Below are positions 63,456 through 64,000 of a stretch of DNA of 64,000 nucleotides, one piece after another. The notes under the pieces were generated by a model. The model was not told where the DNA came from. It worked only from the letters and a program-made list of their open reading frames with translations, and did no database searches. Source of the DNA: Hymenolepis diminuta (lineage: Eukaryota > Platyhelminthes > Cestoda > Cyclophyllidea > Hymenolepididae); assembly GCA_900708905.1 (NCBI GenBank), contig CAADRB010000015.1, forward strand, positions 355,444-419,443, in the 5' to 3' direction. Each line of letters opens with the position of its first letter. Position 1 is the first letter of the stretch. The translations under genes were made by a program, and so were the position numbers.

Positions 63456-64000
63456 CAAACCTGTTTTTCTTTACATATGAGGCTGAACAAACGTACCTAG
63501 CGTTCGGTCACCTCACACCGCAAAATGATATGTCGAAAAGAATCGTCACCGCACAATGGTAGAACAAGTGCTTCGGTTCCTCACTAACCGAAAAGCTCTG
63601 ACTTGATTATTCGTTAGTCAATACCGTAATATTTTAACGCATCATAATTTAAAGCGATAAATGATAGAAACATTATTATCAACATTGAAGAGTTAGCGTA
63701 GGCTTCTGGGATTATTAAATCAAGATTCAGGGTTACAAAGTCTGAGATTTGAATGTCTAATTTTGATAGTTTATGTCAATCAATATGGAATATGACGTTC
63801 CCTACCATATGTTCTTCCTCTCTTCCTCTTTCTTTCTGAATGTTGGAATATACCATCCTTCACTGCGCTTGGAAAACATTACTATTACAGTCATTAGAGT
63901 CGGCACTTCATAGCGGATCTTTGTCGGTGTTTTTATCCTTGATTGGTATCATTACGACGAAAAAAAAAATATTTACTGCATCTCAACGTCGAGCTTTAAA
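63456..64000. other. Unannotated right end
   Basis: No gene, RNA or repeat recognised in the last 545 bases. Confidence 0.4.

Overview
The window looks like nuclear DNA of a flatworm, most likely a tapeworm. It is AT-rich and gene-sparse. Genes are broken by introns ranging from 36 bp to several kb. Several start codons lie 0-25 bases after a strong 3' splice site, as expected where spliced-leader (SL) trans-splicing is used. The assignment is inferred from gene structure and protein type only; no species can be named.

Layout. (1) 1-2.2 kb, minus strand: NDUFS4 (mitochondrial complex I) followed closely by the 5' part of VPS72/YL1 (histone-exchange subunit), a candidate SL-resolved operon. 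(2) 2.5-3.7 kb, plus strand: a single-exon, serine-rich protein with one C-terminal PDZ domain. (3) 5.7-28.3 kb, minus strand: a large muscle-type gene with a glutamine-rich N-terminus, three kettin/titin-type Ig domains joined by kettin-like linkers, a Q/P-rich tail encoded by a tandem array of duplicated microexons, and a polyproline end. The exons I could define add up in frame to 991 codons plus stop. Its introns hold an old LTR copy and a decayed tandem array of an unknown protein repeat. (4) 28.3-50.2 kb: about 22 kb without a recognisable gene, containing a mariner relic, a solo LTR with target-site duplication, and other dispersed repeats. (5) 50.2-50.7 kb, minus strand: HINT1, with a 36-bp intron that appears to use a GC donor. 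(6) 52.1-52.4 kb: a second solo LTR. (7) 54.7-55.1 kb: an intron-bearing HINT pseudogene. (8) 55.5-61.8 kb, plus strand: EED, the WD40 subunit of Polycomb complex PRC2, with tRNA-derived SINEs in its introns. (9) 62.9-63.5 kb: the second copy of a dispersed repeat first seen at 49 kb.

The genes are functionally unrelated (respiration, chromatin, muscle, nucleotide hydrolysis). Only the NDUFS4-VPS72 pair looks co-transcribed. The most unusual features are the microexon array with two nonsense-bearing copies, a zero-length (recursive) splice site in the same gene, the dead repeat array, the short introns with GC donors, and an EED start that seems to lack an AUG of its own.
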